Source: Syntrophus sp. (in: bacteria) (GTDB taxonomy: Bacteria; Desulfobacterota; Syntrophia; Syntrophales; UBA5619). From it: 8,407 nucleotides of DNA. Made by a program: the position numbers and the translations under genes. This document shows positions 6,112-8,407 of the stretch, piece after piece (within the stretch, counting starts at the first letter, position 1; each line of letters begins with the position of its first letter). The notes under the pieces were generated by a model. The model ran no database searches. It was not told where the DNA came from and was given only the letters and a program-made list of their open reading frames with translations. The stretch is taken from contig PNOO01000100.1 in assembly GCA_013824905.1 (NCBI GenBank), positions 1 to 8,407 of the forward strand, written 5' to 3'.

Positions 6112-6483
6112 TTATCCCAAAGCGCCTGGATAAGACAGACCCAGTGAAGACGAGATCCGATCCAACGATTTGTCAAGCGTCCACAGCGGAACCTTGCTCA
6201 AAAAGGCGGAGGCAAGCAGATGGGTATCGATCCATCCCAACCCTTTTCCCATCAAAGCATGGCGCTCGATGAAGATCAACACTTCTTCATGCCGTGCCAC
6301 GGCGGCCATCGGCAGTTGCTGGAGAAACCGAAGGATTGGCGCTCTATTCTTCAGATTTCCGCATGCCAATTCCCCGATGATCAATGGATGACAAAGGACA
6401 TGACCTTCCTGGAGCAGTGCTTCAAATCTCTTATTACCGTCGCGCAAATGCGCCACCCATACGGAGGTATCGACCAAGACCAT
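6112..6483 (-). CDS. vapC: VapC-type PIN-domain ribonuclease toxin
   Basis: This is the toxin of a type II toxin-antitoxin pair: a small PIN-domain, Mg-dependent endoribonuclease of 123 residues. It has the expected acidic active-site residues: D5 in MVLVDTSVWV, E38 in GELACG, D86 in GWIDTHLLAS and D104 in WTLDKSL. The full domain is intact, with no stop or frameshift. The ATG is 9 bp after the vapB stop, with AGGAAAGGG near the end of vapB as ribosome binding site, so the two are co-translated in the usual antitoxin-first order. The target RNA cannot be read from the sequence; many VapC proteins cut tRNA or rRNA. The assignment to the VapC family is firm, the subfamily is not. Confidence 0.93.
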   Translation of the reverse strand: MVLVDTSVWVAHLRDGNKRFEALLQEGHVLCHPLIIGELACGNLKNRAPILRFLQQLPMAAVARHEEVLIFIERHALMGKGLGWIDTHLLASAFLSKVPLWTLDKSLDRISSSLGLSYPGALG

Positions 6484-6492
6484 GTTATGCCC

Positions 6493-6681
6493 CTACCCTT
6501 TCCTGCGGGGTATCTCCTTCAGCCCTTTCTCTGTTCCTCCCAACAGGGCCAGCCGCTTGGCGCTTTCCCTTGCGATCAGTGATTCGAGTCCCAGTCTGAC
6601 CAGCTGGGTTTTTTCCGCAATGCCGGTCAACTGCACGGCCTGATCCAAAAGATTGTCGTCTATGTTCAGCGTCGTCCTCAC
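6493..6681 (-). CDS. vapB: VapB-type antitoxin
   Basis: This antitoxin binds and neutralises the VapC encoded just downstream and, with it, usually represses its own promoter. I choose GTG 6681-6679, which gives 62 residues starting MRTTLNIDD, the usual beginning of this family. A strong GAGGAGG lies about 9 bases before it. A longer frame from ATG 6714 would place the ribosome binding site inside the gene. The N-terminal part (1-40, RTTLNIDDNLLDQAVQLTG) resembles a ribbon-helix-helix-like DNA-binding region. The C-terminal RLALLGGTEKGLKEIPRR is the toxin-wrapping segment seen in VapB partners of this VapC type. Confidence 0.9.
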   Translation of the reverse strand: MRTTLNIDDNLLDQAVQLTGIAEKTQLVRLGLESLIARESAKRLALLGGTEKGLKEIPRRKG

Positions 6682-6699
6682 AATTTTTTCCCTCCTCTT

Positions 6700-6750
6700 T
6701 ATATGCAATATCATATGTATCTATATGCATAATCGATGTGCATCTGTCAA
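6700..6750 (-). promoter_or_regulatory. vapBC promoter with operator-like repeats
   Basis: On the minus strand a perfect TTGACA (plus-strand TGTCAA, 6745-6750) is followed after 17 bp by CATATA (6722-6727) or after 19 bp by TATAGA (6720-6725). TATATGCA occurs twice as a direct repeat (6700-6707 and 6722-6729), 22 bp apart, with the palindrome CATATG (6712-6717) between. The phased repeats over the -10 and leader fit autorepression by the VapBC complex. Confidence 0.6.
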
Positions 6751-6793
6751 GAGGCATTCTGCTCACGAATTGCCTCAAATAAAATGTTACCGA

Positions 6794-6822
6794 AGGACAT
6801 ACAAGAGTCCCTTCCTTGTCCT
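6794..6822 (-). terminator. possible terminator after the thioesterase gene
   Basis: AGGACA (6794-6799) and TGTCCT (6817-6822) are inverted arms, with ACAAG/CTTGT (6801-6805/6815-6819) as an alternative inner pairing. It lies about 40 bases downstream of the thioesterase stop on the minus strand, with a T-rich stretch (CATTTTATTT) only some 7 bases later. This is a weak candidate. Confidence 0.3.
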
Positions 6823-6859
6823 CAAGCAATGAAGAAACAAAGGGGCGAGGTCCTCACCG

Positions 6860-7276
6860 TCAGAGCTTCCAGCTTTCCTTCTTCCGGTAGGCCATCCCTT
6901 CGAAGAGGGAGATGACTTCCCCTGAAGTGTCGGTAATCCGGACGGTGTAGACGGCGATCTTCGGACCGCAGGAGACCTCATCAGCCTCGGCCAGGATGAG
7001 ATCCCCCTTTGCTGCCTTGAGGTACGAGATTGAACAATGAATTGCCACGGCGATCTGCCCCCGGGAGTGCACAGCCGCCGCAAAGGCCAGGTCGGCCAGG
7101 GTGAAGATGGCGCCGCCCTGGATGAGACCTATGCTGTTGCGGTGATGATCCTTCAGTCGCAGCCTGGCTTTGGCCCTGCCGCCTTCCGCATCCAGAAGTT
7201 CGATCCCCACGAATTCCGCAAAGAGGTCTCTGCGGAAAAAGGTCTTCAGCGCATCGGAAGTGATCTTATCGCCCAA
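6860..7276 (-). CDS. PaaI-like hotdog-fold acyl-CoA thioesterase
   Basis: This is a single hotdog domain of 138 residues. The family core is clear: NSIGLIQGGAIFTLADLAF (47-65), where PaaI-type enzymes have (H/Q)GGxxFTLAD. Q53-G54-G55 and the likely catalytic Asp D62 are present, followed by the long beta-strand region ending SLFEGMAYRKK. These cytosolic enzymes hydrolyse acyl-CoA thioesters; substrates range from phenylacetyl-CoA to short or medium acyl-CoA and cannot be fixed here. The start is a TTG at 7276: AAAGGAG (plus-strand 7284-7290) lies 7 bases before it and no in-frame ATG is nearby. The gene begins 35 bp after the ferritin stop in the same direction and probably shares its transcript. 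Confidence 0.87.
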   Translation of the reverse strand: MGDKITSDALKTFFRRDLFAEFVGIELLDAEGGRAKARLRLKDHHRNSIGLIQGGAIFTLADLAFAAAVHSRGQIAVAIHCSISYLKAAKGDLILAEADEVSCGPKIAVYTVRITDTSGEVISLFEGMAYRKKESWKL

Positions 7277-7311
7277 GTTTTTTCTCCTTTATAGACGCGA
7301 TATAGATGACA

Positions 7312-7848
7312 CTACTGGAGCAGGTTGTAAGCTGCCGGATCGAAGCACGATCCCGCCGGGTAGACTCGGGTTCCCAACTCTCGGTCCAGCATGAACAATC
7401 CTTCCTTGCTGTCTCCGACCATCTCCAGCTGCCGGCAGACTTTGTCCGTGTTATTCTCCTCCTCAATCTGCTCGTTGACGAACCAGGCGAGCAGCGGTTC
7501 CGCTGTATAATCGTTCTCTTTCCGGGCGATTTTGAGCAGGGCGTGGATCTTGGCCGTGATGAACTGCTCATGGGCATAGGCGTCCTTCCAGGGCTCCAGC
7601 GGGTTCTTCCATGACGTTTTGATCTGTTTGAGGTTCAGGAGGGTCACGGATGCCCCCCGGCTGGTCAGGTGATCGAAGAACTTCATCGCATGGATCGTCT
7701 CCTCATGGACCTGGACCCTCATCCAGTGGGCCATGCCGTCGAGATTCTGGGAATGGAAATAGCCCACCATCGAGAGATAGATATAGGCTGACTCTAACTC
7801 GTTTTTGATCTGTTCGTTCATCGCATCAAACATTTTTTTGTTGATCAT
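7312..7848 (-). CDS. ftnA: bacterial non-heme ferritin
   Basis: The 178-residue four-helix ferritin forms a 24-subunit cage that oxidises Fe(II) and stores iron. The ferroxidase ligands fall at the same numbers as in E. coli FtnA: E17, Y24, E50, H53, E94, E130 and Q127, with the third-site residues E49, E126 and E129 also present. No haem-binding Met like that of bacterioferritin is apparent, and the sequence AWFVNEQIEEE is typical of FtnA. ATG 7848 is preceded by AAAGGAG about 9 bases upstream. A Fur-box-like sequence covers the start codon. The thioesterase gene follows after 35 bp. The protein is complete and looks functional. Confidence 0.95.
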   Translation of the reverse strand: MINKKMFDAMNEQIKNELESAYIYLSMVGYFHSQNLDGMAHWMRVQVHEETIHAMKFFDHLTSRGASVTLLNLKQIKTSWKNPLEPWKDAYAHEQFITAKIHALLKIARKENDYTAEPLLAWFVNEQIEEENNTDKVCRQLEMVGDSKEGLFMLDRELGTRVYPAGSCFDPAAYNLLQ

Positions 7849-7858
7849 TATCCTTATC
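7840..7858 (-). promoter_or_regulatory. Fur-box-like sequence over the ferritin start codon
   Basis: On the minus strand GATAAGGATAATGATCAAC agrees with the classical 19-bp Fur box at 15 of 19 positions. It spans the ribosome-binding-site spacer and the first three codons. Part of the match comes from the start codons themselves, so chance is possible. If real, Fur bound here would block transcription early in the gene. Confidence 0.35.
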
Positions 7859-8197
7859 TCCTTTCGTAGTGCATATCCAAAGATTCCGACATGTTAATCA
7901 TACTGGAGGTCCCACCGACATCCCCGAAGCAACTGAGCCATACTCGCATTTTCCGGACGGAGAGTAAAGAAAAAAGCCCTAAACCGAAAATCCGTTGACA
8001 GACAGGATCGTGTTTCGTATCCTCACAAAGAACGAAAGTACGAATGAAAGTTCTTGTCCGTTCAAGCAGTTTCTTATGGGTTCGCTTTGCGGCGGGATGT
8101 CCTTGTGATATTTGGCAGCAAAAGACGATATGTCGAGAAGGATTGTATTGGCACGACTATCTAAGAATGTGAATATGTTCCAAAGAGGGGCCATGCG
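7859..8197. other. non-coding divergent region between ferritin and the last gene
   Basis: No gene is supported in these 339 bases. It contains the ferritin ribosome binding site and presumably its promoter: the best minus-strand candidate is TTAACA-N16-TATGCA between about 7869 and 7897, which is weak. It also contains a plus-strand promoter candidate (7995-8023), inverted arms AAGAAC (8028-8033) and GTTCTT (8050-8055), and a single CCGGAC half-site (7952-7957). A minus-strand open frame of 92 codons spans much of it but looks spurious. Confidence 0.5.
7995..8023 (+). promoter_or_regulatory. candidate promoter for the last gene
   Basis: TTGACA (7995-8000), 17 bp, then TATCCT (8018-8023). 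The -35 is perfect and the -10 matches four of six. It would leave a leader of about 165 bases, longer than usual, which contains the AAGAAC/GTTCTT inverted repeat at 8028-8055. Confidence 0.4.
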
Positions 8198-8407
8198 ATG
8201 ATACGTGCGATGATTAAGGCTACTGCAAAAGTGATAAAGGAAATGCCCTGGTGGCAAAAGGCACTTATTGGATCAGCCGCAATTGTTGCTTTCAGCGCTG
8301 CGGTAAAAGTGATGGAATATTTTATTCACGAGATAGAAGCGCCCGTAAACAAGAAATCGGATAAATTGCTGCCTGAAGATAAGCTGCCGTTTTCGGAAAA
8401 CGCCGGG
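8198..8407 (+). CDS. small membrane-anchored protein of unknown function, partial
   Basis: The frame is open from ATG 8198 to the right edge (70 codons, no stop). AGAGGGG at 8184-8190 lies 7 bases before the ATG. The product begins MIRAMIKATAKVIKEMPWW, a basic amphipathic stretch. Residues about 22-41 (ALIGSAAIVAFSAAVKVMEY) form a single likely membrane segment, followed by a charged region with several Lys and Glu. The positive N-terminus suggests an N-in anchor. I do not recognise the family; the 3' end is outside the window. Confidence 0.6.
   Translation, partial: MIRAMIKATAKVIKEMPWWQKALIGSAAIVAFSAAVKVMEYFIHEIEAPVNKKSDKLLPEDKLPFSENAG

Noticed and set aside
6045..6599. Several plus-strand open frames opposite vapC and vapB
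   Set aside because: They are antisense shadows of the toxin-antitoxin genes and the translations match no family.
6682..6714. ATG 6714 as vapB start
   Set aside because: The added 11 residues are encoded by the leader and ribosome-binding-site sequence; GTG 6681 gives the family-typical MRTTLNIDD.
8145..8165. TGGCACG near 8149 as a second sigma-54 promoter
   Set aside because: The -24 half is good, but no TTGC-like -12 element follows at the required distance.
7979..8257. Minus-strand open frame of 92 codons
   Set aside because: It overlaps the start and ribosome binding site of the better-supported plus-strand gene at 8198, has no ribosome binding site of its own that I can see, and its composition looks like chance.

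Overview
The window looks like chromosomal DNA of a Gram-negative bacterium, most likely a deltaproteobacterium in the broad sense (Desulfobacterota, Geobacter/Syntrophus-like). This is inferred from the clpS-clpA-aat gene order, an NtrC-type regulator with a Fis-like tail containing SGLSRSRLY, a sigma-54-type promoter, a single-domain PilZ protein and moderately GC-rich codon usage. The lineage call is inference, not a search result.

Layout. Bases 2-118 (+) are the last codons of an unidentified gene. Bases 179-3508 (+) hold a compact N-degron operon: clpS (adaptor that recognises destabilising N-termini), clpA (AAA+ unfoldase) and aat (transferase that adds Leu/Phe to N-termini). aat overlaps clpA by 23 bp. 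A good sigma-70 promoter precedes clpS. Bases 3509-3795 are non-coding and carry one copy of a dispersed repeat plus weak promoter-like sequence. Bases 3796-5271 (+) encode an NtrC-family sigma-54-dependent response regulator; 5546-5905 (+) encode a PilZ-domain protein. Bases 5906-6111 are non-coding, with the second copy of the repeat and a hairpin. On the minus strand follow a vapBC toxin-antitoxin pair (6681 to 6112) with its own promoter and repeated operator-like sequence, then a ferritin gene (7848 to 7312) followed 35 bp later by a PaaI-like hotdog thioesterase gene (TTG start, 7276 to 6860). From 8198 (+) a small membrane protein begins and runs off the window.

The most interesting structure lies between the regulator and pilZ. 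The last ~80 bases of the regulator gene contain a perfect 14-bp palindrome and then a degenerate 20-bp tandem array of inverted repeats (GTCCGG-N5-CCGGAC type, centres at 5221, 5241 and 5261). It encodes a C-terminal tail beyond the Fis-like helix-turn-helix. About 130 bp further on, past an AT-rich stretch, is a sigma-54-type promoter (TGGCAC-N5-TTGA, 5389-5403), then a leader and pilZ. This has the geometry of enhancer sites, bendable DNA and a -24/-12 promoter. It suggests that the regulator activates the adjacent c-di-GMP effector gene from sites embedded in its own 3' end.

Other points worth checking are a 48-bp intergenic repeat present twice (38/48 identical) with a possible inverted third copy, and a Fur-box-like sequence over the ferritin start codon. 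No RNA genes, CRISPR arrays or complete insertion sequences were seen.
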